Part shown: positions 21,660-33,500 of the stretch, piece by piece
Position numbering within the stretch: the first letter of the stretch is position 1
How the letters are laid out: each line of letters begins with the position of its first letter
Assembly (NCBI GenBank): GCA_027625915.1
Contig: JANTQA010000015.1
Location: 11,809,001-11,873,000 of the forward strand
Direction of reading: 5' to 3'
From: Anaeramoeba flamelloides
Lineage: Eukaryota > Metamonada > Anaeramoebidae
Length of the DNA: 64,000 nucleotides
Program-made: the position numbers and the translations under genes
The notes under the pieces: generated by a model
What the model was told of the DNA's origin: nothing
What the model saw: only the letters and a program-made list of their open reading frames with translations
The model's database searches: none

Positions 21660-24600
21660 TTATAAATTTAATTTAAAGGGTATTTCTTTTAATTTAGTCA
21701 ACATGACAGATAATTGATTGACAATTTCAATGTCTCTCAAATAGGCCCAAGTTGCAAATTTTTTTGAAGACAAGTTTTGGTTTGATAATAAAAGTAACCA
21801 ATTGTGAATTTTTTTTTCATTTAAAGCAAGGCAAAAAAAAGAATTTAATTTGTAATCAAAATTTTTAACATTTTTTTTTTGAGAAAATCTGGGGTCTGTT
21901 TCAAAAAATTTGATTGCCTGAAGAAATGATTTAACTTCTGGATCATCTGAGGAACGGAAATAATTAGAAGCATGTAGCAAATAATTCCAGAAATGGTTTT
22001 TTGTTGCTGTAAGAAACTTACGTTTTTGGAATCCAAATGTAACAAATTTGGAAATTTCTTGTAAGAAATGATTTCTAATAATTTTACTTAGTTCTTTATT
22101 GTTATTTTCGTTTGCATAATAATTTTTTTTGGAGGTTTGGCATTTTTCAAAAAAGTCTGATAGCGTGACAATTATTTTATAAATAGGGAATAAATTTTTG
22201 TTATATTCAAATGCCTTTTCATTAATTATTGGGAACTGAAATTTATTTTCTCCTTTTGGTTGTTCATTGTCATCATCATCTTGTTCACTGCCACTGTCAT
22301 TGCCCACGGTATCTTTATTATTTACATTTTTAGAATCAGAATCTTCGGAATCGTCCATTAATAAGGGGGTAGATGATACTATATTGTCATTTTTTTTATT
22401 ATTATTATTGGCATTCTTATCATTACCAATCTGTTTCTTTAAAGAGATCGTTTGTTTTTTTAATTGCATTTTTCTTGAAATTTCTGGATCAATTATATAT
22501 TCTTCTTTGAGAGCTTTAAAATTAATTTCCAATTTGAAAATCAATTCACGAGTCATCGAAAACACCACGATGAGCGTATCGATAAATTGGCTATGGTACA
22601 CTAACGATTCCTTGGAATAAAATTTTTGAAGAATATTCGTTTTTTTAAAATATTTTAACCAGTCAATAATTAACCCATTTAATAATCCAGATAAAAAAAA
22701 TAAGCCCGTTTTGAAAAGTTCGGGGTCATCTGGTGCAATCGTTTCTGCATTTCTTTTCGTCGCCGCTAAATAGCAAGGTTTCATCATTGATAAATCCAAA
22801 CTTTTCATACATTCAAAAAATGAATTGTTTTCATATTGAACACCATATAAAAAGATTGACGATAAAATTTTTATTAGCATAAACACGTCGGGATCATTTT
22901 TATGAACTTTAACATAATATTTGTCATTCATTTTAATTAATTTGATTTTTTTGCGTGAAATTTTATCTTCGTCTAAATACCTTTCTTGTAATTTTCTTAT
23001 TGTATAGGTTAAATCATCAATTATTTGATCTTGATATTTTTGCATTTTTGGTGAAATTTTTTCTTCTTCAAATTCGTTCCCATTTACAATTCCTTCCACA
23101 GCCTCTTTCCCATTTCCCATTTTTGTATTGATTTCTAAACCCTTTTTTTCATTGTTTAAATTCTCATTACGCTCTATTCGTTTATCATTTTCTTCATCAT
23201 TGATCTCATACTTTTGATTATTTTCTGAAATTGCCTGTGAAATTTTTTTTTTCCTATTTCTTCGATTCATTCGAAATTTTTCAAGAACTTTTTTTCTTTT
23301 TTTATTTTTTTCGTCTTGAGTGGATTGATCTTTACGCGCTGTTAACCCCTCGGGGTTTTTTAACAAGCCATTTGAAATCAATTTGAAATCTGATGCCAAC
23401 GTTGATTTTTTTGTTTCACTTCTGCTATTTTTTCTATTCATCAACAAATTTGGAAATAAGTCAAATGCACCATTATCATTTGGATCAAAAAGAAATTCAT
23501 CATTTTGATTTTCAATTTGATTAAAAAAATTAAAAAAATCACCAATAACAGTTTCATTTTCAGATTTTAAATCACCATTTGGAATGTTTTCATTGGTGTT
23601 ATCAATAGTTAAGATATTTGAAGAACTAACAATTTCCTCAACTAAATCATTTATTTTTTTTTCTTTTTTCTTTTTCTTTTTAATCAGATTTTTTTTTTTG
23701 ATTTTTTTTGTTACATTTGTTTTTTTCTTTTTCTTTTGCTTTTCTATTTGTATTTCTTTTTTTTTTTTTATTTCTTTTTCTTTTTCTTTTTCTTGTTCTT
23801 GTTCTTGTTCTTGTTCTTTTTCTTCTTTGAGATTTAATTCAATTTCTTTCTCTAAGGAATTGATTTTGGATTTTTGAGTTAAATTGTGTTCTTTTACTGG
23901 TTCTAACTCTGGACTTGAACCCGAGTCTGAGTCTGAATCTGAATCTGAATCTGAATTGATTAATAAAGGAATTTTTGATTTGGTTTTTAAACTCGAATCA
24001 CTTTTTTGATTATTAGTCTCTTTTTGAAAGTTTTCTTTTTCGAGAACATTTTGCTCATCTATTTGATTTTCATTTTCATTCTGATTCTCATTCTCATTTA
24101 CTTTTTCTTTTTCATTTTCATTTTCATTTTCTTTTTCATTTTCTTTTTCATTTTCATTTTCATTTTCATTTTCATTTTCAAATTCCGTATTTAGTTTTAA
24201 ATTTTCTCTTGAATTTTTAAATAAATTGTCTTTATTTAATTCGTAGTTTTTTAATAGTTTGTCTTTTGGTTCTTCAAACAAGGAGTCTGAATCGTAAAAT
24301 TTATTTAATACTTTTGTTGATAATTTTCTTTTTCTTTTCTCTTGACTTTCGTCACTGTTTTCGCTTTCGCTTTCACTTTCACTTTCGCTTTCGCTTTTGC
24401 TTTTATCATTGCCTATAAAAAGATTCTTTTTCTTATTTTTCTCTTTCTCTTTCTTTTTCTTATTGGGATCAATTGAAAACTTATTTTTTTTCTCTTTTGA
24501 TTTTTGATCTGTTAGAATTGAATTATCACTGATGATATTAAATAATTCTTTTGAAGCCTTTTCTCTGTTTGAAGATTCTGAAAATAGATTAGCCTTATTA

Positions 24601-25385
24601 TTTGATCCAAATTTGGAATCTTTTTTTTTAATTCCTTGAGACTTTGCGATTTCTTTTGAAAAATAACAATCCTGCAAAATGCTCATCATTTTTTCAGGTG
24701 ATTTTGTTTTGATAAATAATTTCTTGTTTTTATAATTTTTATTTTCCTTTGAATCGACCACGATCACAAACGTCCGATTTGAATTATTACACTCACTCGA
24801 AAGAGCGCATCTAATGGAGCAACCTTTAAGATAAATGGATTCTAAGATAGCTGTTGAATAATTATTTTTTTTAAAAATTAATTCGTTGTTTTGTAAACAA
24901 CAGAACCTTTCTTGAAAAGAAGCCTTTTTGGAATGGATTTTTGTTTTGTTTTTGAAACTACTGATCTTTGATGAAAAATTTGATGTCTTTGATTGCTCCT
25001 CTTCATCAACGGCTTTTAAAAAGACCTGCTCTTCGCGAGAGGGTAGCGATGTGTTTGAATAAATCCTATTTATCATTTCCTTTTTTGCTAGCTTCATTTT
25101 TTCCAACCACCCAATCCTTCCTTTTTCTGTTGGCGCAATAATTGAATACTCTCTTTGAAGATCAATGTTTACAGGCATAAACAACATCGCGTGCTCACTT
25201 TGCGTGTTATCGGGATCAGGCTGAAGAAGATAATTCATTAAAAATATTGTGCCTAAAGTGTTATTTGAACTTTCTGAGTTATGATAAGTTAAAAAAGTTG
25301 TGTTTAAACGAAAGTGCCGTTTTTGGTAGACATTTCTTTTGCCACTGAGTTTTTGTAAATACCCATGGTGAGTTATTTTATTCAT
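21660..25385 (-). CDS. PH-PH-RUN domain protein with long low-complexity linker
   Basis: This single exon encodes 1,241 residues. Residues about 3-107 form a PH domain (opens HHGYLQKLSGKRNVYQKRHF, closes with an invariant-type Trp in GWLEKMK). Residues about 150-245 look like a second, weaker PH domain. A charged linker (about 250-800) has KE, EN, SE and SD runs. From about 830 to 1225 is a RUN domain: the start contains LIKILSSIFLYGV and the end has LALNEKKIHNWLLLL followed by ATWAYLRD, the typical RUN C-terminal helix. An acidic insert of about 70 residues splits it at about 975-1045. PH domains bind phosphoinositides or proteins; RUN domains bind small GTPases of the Rab/Rap/Arf type. Together they suggest a membrane-traffic or cytoskeletal effector. 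The partner is unknown. Confidence 0.82.
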   Translation of the reverse strand: MNKITHHGYLQKLSGKRNVYQKRHFRLNTTFLTYHNSESSNNTLGTIFLMNYLLQPDPDNTQSEHAMLFMPVNIDLQREYSIIAPTEKGRIGWLEKMKLAKKEMINRIYSNTSLPSREEQVFLKAVDEEEQSKTSNFSSKISSFKNKTKIHSKKASFQERFCCLQNNELIFKKNNYSTAILESIYLKGCSIRCALSSECNNSNRTFVIVVDSKENKNYKNKKLFIKTKSPEKMMSILQDCYFSKEIAKSQGIKKKDSKFGSNNKANLFSESSNREKASKELFNIISDNSILTDQKSKEKKNKFSIDPNKKKKEKEKNKKKNLFIGNDKSKSESESESESESENSDESQEKRKRKLSTKVLNKFYDSDSLFEEPKDKLLKNYELNKDNLFKNSRENLKLNTEFENENENENENEKENEKENENENEKEKVNENENQNENENQIDEQNVLEKENFQKETNNQKSDSSLKTKSKIPLLINSDSDSDSDSDSGSSPELEPVKEHNLTQKSKINSLEKEIELNLKEEKEQEQEQEQEKEKEKEIKKKKEIQIEKQKKKKKTNVTKKIKKKNLIKKKKKKEKKINDLVEEIVSSSNILTIDNTNENIPNGDLKSENETVIGDFFNFFNQIENQNDEFLFDPNDNGAFDLFPNLLMNRKNSRSETKKSTLASDFKLISNGLLKNPEGLTARKDQSTQDEKNKKRKKVLEKFRMNRRNRKKKISQAISENNQKYEINDEENDKRIERNENLNNEKKGLEINTKMGNGKEAVEGIVNGNEFEEEKISPKMQKYQDQIIDDLTYTIRKLQERYLDEDKISRKKIKLIKMNDKYYVKVHKNDPDVFMLIKILSSIFLYGVQYENNSFFECMKSLDLSMMKPCYLAATKRNAETIAPDDPELFKTGLFFLSGLLNGLIIDWLKYFKKTNILQKFYSKESLVYHSQFIDTLIVVFSMTRELIFKLEINFKALKEEYIIDPEISRKMQLKKQTISLKKQIGNDKNANNNNKKNDNIVSSTPLLMDDSEDSDSKNVNNKDTVGNDSGSEQDDDDNEQPKGENKFQFPIINEKAFEYNKNLFPIYKIIVTLSDFFEKCQTSKKNYYANENNNKELSKIIRNHFLQEISKFVTFGFQKRKFLTATKNHFWNYLLHASNYFRSSDDPEVKSFLQAIKFFETDPRFSQKKNVKNFDYKLNSFFCLALNEKKIHNWLLLLSNQNLSSKKFATWAYLRDIEIVNQLSVMLTKLKEIPFKLNL
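23760..24400 (-). repeat. Coding hexamer repeats in the PH-RUN gene
   Basis: Several in-frame tracts of GAAAAT/GAAAAG/GAACAA type and of TCN-GAR type give EK, EQ, EN and SE/SD dipeptide runs in the linker (about residues 330-545). They are the same repeat units as in the helical-repeat gene. Confidence 0.8.
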
Positions 25386-25558
25386 TTTTTAAGATAGTTT
25401 CAAAAAAAAAGAATTGTAAAAAAATGATAAGAAATATTTCATGAAATCAGTAGACTGAAATTCACAAGATAAATAATCCAAAACCATAAAGAAGGCACAA
25501 AATAGATACAATCAATTTAAGATAGTATGTTTCCAAAAAACAAATAGTTAATTTCTTG

Positions 25559-26054
25559 TAGTGAAAAAAATACCCAACATGTAAATAATCCCTGAAAAGA
25601 TTTTTGATTGTGAAATTTTAGGAAAATTGTTGTGTAATTCTTTTATTTTCAATCAAATCCTTTTTATAAATAACCAAAATTTTCATTGCTCCGAGTAATA
25701 AACCTACCTAAAGTTCATTAAAGTGTGGCATCTTTAGAATACATAGTTAATTGTATCGTAAACAGAAGTAAATCAACTATTCTTTGAAAACAATTAGAGT
25801 TTTTATAGAAGTTAACTAGAGCCGGAAAATGATAATTTTTATTTTTGGCTTTTGATTGATGAAATCATTTTTCGAACAAGTGACGATTTCATTAGCCATC
25901 ACTCTAATAAGTAGGTGAGTTATAATTTAAAAAGTTTGATTCTTAAAAAAGGGATTTGATTTTAAATAAAAGAAATTACACAACAATTTTGATAATATTT
26001 ACAATCAAAAATCTTTTCAGAGTATTATTTACAAGTTCGGTATTTTTTTCACTA
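25559..26054 (+). mobile_element. ~495-bp element with ~110-bp inverted ends, uninterrupted copy
   Basis: Begins TAGTGAAAAAAATACC and ends GGTATTTTTTTCACTA. The first and last ~110 bp are inverted copies of each other (shared GTAAATAAT, GAAAAGATTTTTGATTG, AAATTGTTGTGTAAT, ATCAAATCC). The outermost TA on each side may be the target duplication, as in mariner-like families. There is no coding capacity. A second copy at 44627 carries a LINE at the position corresponding to 25932-25944. Confidence 0.75.
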
Positions 26055-26149
26055 CTTTACATTTACCATGAAAAATATTTATTAGTTGTTTAAATAACGA
26101 AATGTTGACAACCTTTAACCCATCATAATCTTTAAAAAAATTTTTCAAA

Positions 26150-27090
26150 AAAAAATAAAATGTTTACTAATTTTTTACTTTTTAGTAACATAACTTATAA
26201 TAAACACTATTGATTAATAAGAGATCTTTAATCAAAAATTATTTTTGAATGATATTTTACGAATTTTAGTTGAAAAATCCTATTTCCCAGGTTGTATTAA
26301 GATTTTTTTTAAATTTAATAGTAAAAAATTAGAATTATTTTCTTCCTAGTTCAGAATTCATTTTATTATATTTTAAAAGTTTTTAAATCTGATAAATATC
26401 TTTCAAATAGGGAATTAATAATTTTGACCTTGAAAGAATTATTTATTGTTTTTAACAAAATGAAAATATTTTTTTTTTTTTGATTTTTCGTTAAGTTTTC
26501 TAGGATTTAAAAGAATTGAGTAAAATCAAAGAGATTTTACTCTATTCTTTTGAATTCTGGAAAACTGCCGTTAGCTTTTCTTGAATTTTCTGTTTATTTA
26601 TAAAATCAATGGATTTTACAAATCAAACAAAAAACCTCAAGAAAAGCTAGGCACTTTACGGGCGCTTCAAAGGTTTTTTTAATTTGTAAAATAAACAGTA
26701 AATTTAAGAAAAATTCAGTTTATTTCAAAAAGTATAAAAAAGTCTCTATCTTTTCCTGAATGTAAATTATTGAGAAAAATCTTTGATTTTTGTTTATTCT
26801 TTTGAATTCTGGAAAACCTTCGTTACTTTTTTTTTTTTAATTTGAGAAATAAAAAGAAAATTTTAGAAATTTTCTTTTCATTTCTTAAATTAATAAAAAT
26901 CTAGGCCCTTGACGGTACTCTACGGAGACTTTTCGTTTGGTTTTTTGAATTTTTCTTTTGATTAGAAAATCAATAGATTTTCGAAACAAAAACAATGGGT
27001 AAAAAAAAAAACAGGTACTTGACCGGCACTTTCTTTAGGTTTTCCAGAATTCAAAATAGTTTTTAAAAATCCTAATGGTTTTACTCTTTT
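26150..27090 (+). repeat. Composite hairpin-array repeat, copy B
   Basis: A ~330-bp block (26150-26480; anchors CTAATTTTTTACTTTTTAGT, GAGATCTTT, AATATCTTTCAAATAGGGAA) is followed by an array with hairpins at about 26508-26570, 26671-26745 and 26823-26904. The linkers contain CTAGGCACTTTACGG and similar. No coding sequence is seen. Confidence 0.75.
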
Positions 27091-27777
27091 TTTTTTTTTT
27101 TTTTTTTTGATTGATCGGAAAAAATGTAAAAAATTCTACTTTTTTTCTCAAATTCGTTCAAATAATAAGAGTTTTTCTTTTTTCCCTATATGTTTTTTTA
27201 GATTAATAGGGTGTTTTTAAACTATATGTCAATATCTTTTTAATTAAATACCACAAAGTTGAATTTAACTAAAATTCATTGTTACATCCATTTAATAAAT
27301 TTTATACCAAAATATTATATTTTTTCTCGACTTGAGACTTTTAAAAATCATACTGCTACTAAAGACAAGAAATACAATAGCCGCACTATTTTTTAGTACT
27401 GTGTATGTTATATTCTGAATAAACTTAATAAATATATTTAAATCGTACTTGAAGTTATTGTTTTGTCTAACGTGGAATTTACAATTTTATTTTTTTAGAC
27501 TGATGATTATAAAAATCTACTTAATGTGTTTTTTTTAAGCTAAAATAGTTCATGATAGGAAAACCCACTCCCATACATGATCCAAGTTCAAATTAACATT
27601 TAAGGTTAGATGATGAATTAATATAAATTGTTAAAAAATGTGCTTTTTTTTTTTTCTTTTAAATATTTCATCATTGTTGCAGATTTTGAGAGATAAAATT
27701 ATTTTGTTAAAATTTAAAAAATGGTCTTTTTCACATTTTTTTTTTAATTGGTAAAAAGTGGTATTTAATCTTCAATA

Positions 27778-27975
27778 CGGCCAGTTCCACTTTTAAGGTA
27801 GAAACTTCAAAAAAAATTAAGGATCAATAAAAATCTCAAATTAAGGTACAAAATTCAGATTCTAGTAAAATAAATTGAAAAAAAAAAAAAAATTCCAAAT
27901 TTTGTGCCTTAATTTGAGATTTTTTTTGATCCTTAAATTTTATATAAGTTTGTACATTAAAATTGGAACTGACTG
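27778..27975 (+). mobile_element. Near-palindromic MITE, family AGTCAGTTYCAC, copy 3
   Basis: This ~198-bp fold-back element runs from CGGCCAGTTCCAC to GGAACTGACTG and is flanked by TA on both sides (27776-27777, 27976-27977). A TA duplication with short CAGT-type ends is typical of mariner/Tc1-related MITEs; that family call is inference. Confidence 0.78.
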
Positions 27976-28599
27976 TAAATTCGCGATTATTTTTTAAATT
28001 CTATTAAAAAACATTATTTCTTGTTTATATGTAGTTATAATCACATTTGAATGTTTCTTTTTAACTTTTTAGTCAACAAATGTTTTGAAAATGAGTTAAA
28101 TTTTCATACTGGGGTTTCAATTAATTAAATCAGTTAGTCTAACATGTATAAAAAAATTTTAATCAAAATCAATTTTTTTTTTCTATATTTTGAAATTGAA
28201 AAATAAAGTAAAGGTCTGACTACTATAAATTTATCTTACTTATAAATTTATATCAGGAAATGAATTATTGTTTATAAAAAGAAAAATCAAAATTTCACTT
28301 TCTTGTTAATTTTAAAAATTCAACATATTTCTGAATTATTATAAATTTTTTTTTTATCTTTGAATAAGAAAGGACAATCATTATATATGTAGGAAATATC
28401 TAAAAATCTACTTTAAAGGCAGAACAAACAAGTTCAAAAATAACTAATTTAAAATATAATCAAAATTTTAAAATAATAATAATCAAAATTGGAAAAAAAT
28501 ATAATATTATTTTAAAACTTGAAAATAATATAAAGTCTTGATTAGATTGATTTCTAATCATTTTTTCATTTTTTTATATAAATTTATTTGTTTAATATT

Positions 28600-28985
28600 A
28601 ATCAAATGTTATTTGAAAATTACCTCTAAAAAACTTTTTTAAAACCTAAAAAATACAATTTAAAATATTCTGAAAATCGTATTATTTAGATTGTTTTAAA
28701 TAAAAATTAATAAGACTTTACTTAATTTATTACAGCAGGTTCTTCATAAGTTCTGGATTAATTATATCAATGAGTTTTTTTTTTTTTTTTTTTTTTTTTA
28801 TCAATTCTCAAGTATACGGAGATTTTTAAAGGAATAAAAATTATTTTAATTACTAATTTTAATAATAATAAAACAAAAGATGAACTATTTGTAAATATAT
28901 TTTTTTACTAAAACAATTTGCACTTTAAATTATGAATAATTAAAAAAAAAAATATTATTTAATCTTTTAAATTTGAAGAAATTCA
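28600..28985 (+). repeat. Dispersed repeat family G, copy 1
   Basis: Collinear with 32990-33370 and 47000-47360. Shared anchors are ACTTTTTTAAAACC followed by a TTTAAATTTGAAGAAAT-like end, with TATTATTTAATCTTTTAAATTT in between. The type is unknown. Confidence 0.5.
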
Positions 28986-30537
28986 ATAAATTATTTAAAA
29001 AGAAAATAAAAGGAATTTTTCTAAAAAATAATTTAGTATAAGAAATGTTTATAAAATATAGATATTAAAAGTAAAAATCAATTAATTTATCAGATAAATT
29101 AAATAATAATATCAGCATTGGTATTATAATATATATATTGAATAAAGAAAAAGAATAATTAATTTTTTTACTGTTTTAAAGAAACTTTCCATAAGTTTTG
29201 GAATGAGTAACTGAGACCGTTTAAAATGTGTGAAATACATATTTTGAGTTCACTTAGAGAACTTTTAATAATGAATTTTTTAAGGATTGACGGTATTTTA
29301 TACCCCAACAACAATTACTTGTATATCTACCACATGAATTTTTCAAATTGAAAAGGCAAATGTATAGATCTTGTTCAAGTTGTAATTTTTAGGTTTTATT
29401 TTGAAACTTTGTAAACAAGTAATAATATTTTTCCAAAATTCGAAATTAAACTTTAAAATTTTTGTAAATCCTAAATTCCCTGTAAAATATTCTTTCCACT
29501 TATTATTCATGTATTATTGAATTAAATGCTTTACTGTAAATATAATTTAAAATAAACTGAAGAGGAAGTTCAGCAAGAGGTAAACAATATAAATTTTTTA
29601 TTTGATGTTTTTTTGTGTCTGAAAGCTTAATTTAGATTTTGGACCAGGCTTTTTCATAAAAAAATACTCAAGTAAAGTATTTTGATTGTCCTTCAACATT
29701 TTATTAATAAAAATTTTTTTGGTTTTGAAATATTAGTATTATAACCCTTTTATTTTATAAAATCTGGATAGACCTTCAAGTAACAGTGAAAATAAAAATC
29801 GATTTTATTTTGAAAAAGACAACTAAAATTGAAGATCAAACGAAAAAGTTCCTTGGAAAATTAGAGACTATGTAATGATCCCAAAACTTTTTTAAACATC
29901 AAATGAACATATTCATCTTGAAAAAATTTTTAGAAAGGGTTTATGAAATTCTTCTTCTTCAAACTTAATAGTTTTAATCTGTATTCAACTTTATAACTTT
30001 GGTAAGGTAATAATAAAAAGACAAAAGTTATAGTTTATTGTAAATAGTACGAAATTTTCTTACTCTTTTTTATCAAACAAGGCTGAAAGATCTAGACAAG
30101 TTTTTGCTTTTTAATTTACTAAATCACCTAGGTTAAGTTATTTGGGAGTGATAGGATTATTTTATCAAGTTTAAAAGTCAAGTTCAGGAAAAATTTTGAA
30201 AGTAGAGAAATTTTTTTCTTTTTAAAAATTATTTGTTTATTTTTAAAATGAGAAGAAAAAGAAAGAATTCTGACTGAAAGTAAAACACAACATTTGTAAA
30301 CTGAAATAATTTTTCATAAAAGAACAAAAAAAGAACATTTCAAGTTGATAACACACAATTTTCATAACTGAAGCCAATATTTGATTAAACTGTTCAAAAA
30401 AAAAGATACACACTATTTTAATCGAATTTACCTTTTTCTACTTTTACAAATAAACCTTTTGACACTTATTAACAATCATTTTTTCTTCTTTTTAATTATT
30501 TACCTAAAATTTATTATCTCAAAATCAAAACAAACAA

Positions 30538-33500
30538 ATGAACAAAGGACAAATTATCAAACAAGGATACCTTGTAAAGCAAGGCCACGTTGTCAAAAAT
30601 TGGAAAAAAAGGTTCGTTTTTCTTCGAGATATTTTTCTTTTTTATCTCTTTTAAAGTCTCATCTCTAACAAATAACAAATAACAAATTTGTTCATCCCCT
30701 TTTTTATTTTTTCGATTTAATTTTGCTTTAAAAGATGGTTTGTAATTTCTGGTAGCGTTCTTTCTTACTACAAATCTAAAAATGTTTGTGATTTCTTTTC
30801 TTCTTTTTCTTTTTCTTTTTTTTTGGGATTTTAATTTTTGTGAAAAAAAAAAAATTGATTGATTTTTTTCTGAAAATATTTTTCTTCAAACTATGAAAAG
30901 GGAAAATTTCCAAAAGGTTTAATTCCTTTAACACACGGAATAACACTTGAACTAGCAAAAAAACGAAGGAAAAAATGGGTATTTGCAATCACAATCCCAC
31001 AACAACGGACATTTTATATTTCTGCTGCATCGGAGGAAGAAAGGGACGAGTGGATGAAGTCAATTCAAAACACAATCAAGCTTTTACAAACAGACAAAGT
31101 ATCCTTAAAAGATTTTCAGCTTATATCTGTGATCGGTAGAGGTACCTATGGAAAGGTTTGAATCTTTTTTAAATTTACGATATTTTATTTAAAATTTCCT
31201 CAACAATTTGGTTGTAGTAATGACTTGAAAAAAAAACAAAACACATAATTTGTTTTTGGCTTTTCTGTAAATACTATTTGTTTCAAAATAAAAGGAACAA
31301 AATTTTCATTCAACTTTCCAAAAAAAAAGATTTTTAAATCATGTTACATTTCGAATTTTTCATTCTTAAACTCAGCATAAATAATTAATTTGCCTTTTTT
31401 GTAATTGGTTACTTTGACGATTTATTTTAAATTCTTGTAGAGTTGTCTTTTTGTAAAGCTGACTGAAAATTTTGATCTTTTTATTTTACAATTAACAGAA
31501 GTCTCAATTTATAAATTCGAACTTTCTTGTGTTTGTGAGAAAAAAAAAAAACTGAATTTTTTAATTTCTCGCCTCTCAATTAAAATCTGTTCGAGTAGAA
31601 AGCTGTTTAAGAAAAGTATGTACTAAAAGTTTTCTAAAGTGTTACCCAAACGGATTAATTGAGATGAATTAGTCAATTTGGATTACCACTTATAAAACGT
31701 TTATTCAGCACTTTTTTTAAAACAGCTGTATCGATCTCTTTAAAAATTAATTTTGTAAAAATTGAAACAACAAATGTGTTATACAATTTTGAATTGATTA
31801 AAGACACAAAACAAATATTTTTCCCTTTCCCTTTAGTACTTCACCTTTCACAATTTTGGAAATCTTTTTGAAATTTATTTAATTTATTTTTTTTTTTATG
31901 GTCATTTCGTGCTATCCTAATTTTATGCTAAATGAATATTACTTCCAAGACCACTGACACCTTTACTGACTCAAAAGAATGTAGAGTCAAGAGATCTTTT
32001 CAAAATTGGAAGTTTTATTTTTTTTTTTAGAAATTTTGTCATTTGGTTAAAACCAATTTTCTCTTATCCAAATTCGAAATTTACCTTGAAAAGGTTTCGA
32101 AAATAAAAACCCACTTACATATCTAACTATCCTTCCACACAATTTTAAAAGACTCTAGAGTTTAGGAAGATTGTAAAAATATACTTTCAGATAAAGTAGA
32201 AAGTAAGTGAAAAAAGAGGAAAAAAAATTGGTATCTTTCAAAATTACCTTGTTTTGTTTGAAAATTTGAATAAGTTTTTGGATCAACCTTATGTTTTTTT
32301 TTAATTTTCATTAAAATCCTAAAATTTCAATTTTTTGACTTTTCTTCAATTGCTAATCATTCAAATGATTTTTATTGATTAGAACATTGGATTTGGAAAT
32401 TCACATAGTATAAGATCCGGATAGTTCTTAATGGAATAATAAAGCATAAAAAAAATCTTCAAATAGATTTAATAACAAAATTGAAAAAAATTTTTTTTTA
32501 CCTCATCTCGAAATTGAAAAATGAAAAAAAAATCTGATTAAAACTAAAGACCAAACTTACGTTTATGTTATTTTCAGAAATGAATTCTTTTTTTTAAAAC
32601 TTTGATAAATTTTCCTCATTTTTGAAAAGTTTCCAAATCCAACATATTTCTAGTTATTTCAAAAAAAAATATTTTCAATGAAGAAAATTGAAATCTTATT
32701 GCTTTTGAAAGAAGGGTGCATAATTATCCTTTAAAAATAAACCCACTAAAGTTTGAAATAACACAGCATAAAAAACAATCTTAATTTCTGAATGAATTAC
32801 AACAATTATTTTAAACTTGAAAAAAAATCTAATTTCTTTTTTTTATTTTTTTATTGGATAGGAAGTGTAAATTACACCCCTATTGCTCTTAAAAAAATCT
32901 AATTTCTTTATTAGAAGCAGATTTCTAATCAATTTTTAAATTTTGTTTAATAAATAAATATAAGAAATATTAAAAACTCATCAAATCATTAAAGTTAAAA
33001 TCTCTCCAAAATATTTTTTCAAAACCTATAAAAATCAACTTAAAACTTAAATACATAATTTTCAATTTGATCATTTACAAATATTAATAATCCATAACAC
33101 AATCTTAATTCCCTCAGTAAATTCATAATAACCCAAAGACTAAATGAATCATATAGATTTTACGATTATTTCATAATTTTTTAATATTTTGAAACAAATA
33201 AAATGAATTCCAATTAATAATTCTAAAAATAAAAATAATTAATAAATATGAAAAAATTAATAAATATGAAAAAATAAAATAATATATAATTATAAAAGTT
33301 CGTTGTTTATACTCTTCTTAATATTTGAAAAAAAATATTATCTAATCTTTTAAATTTCAAAAAATTTCATAAATTATTGAAAATAAAAATATTTGATCAA
33401 TTTTTTCTGATCTCTAATGGATTAAATATTTGATTTATTTTTCTTGTATTTTTAAAATAAGATTATATTTCCAAAGTTATTTTTACATACAAACCATCAG

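Larger units (their letters stand above)
25386..30537. other. Non-coding interval rich in repeats
   Basis: This holds a TIR element (25559-26054), composite repeat copy B (26150-27090), a MITE (27778-27975) and dispersed family G (28600-28985). From 29100 to 30537, upstream of the kinase gene, I see nothing definable. Confidence 0.55.
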
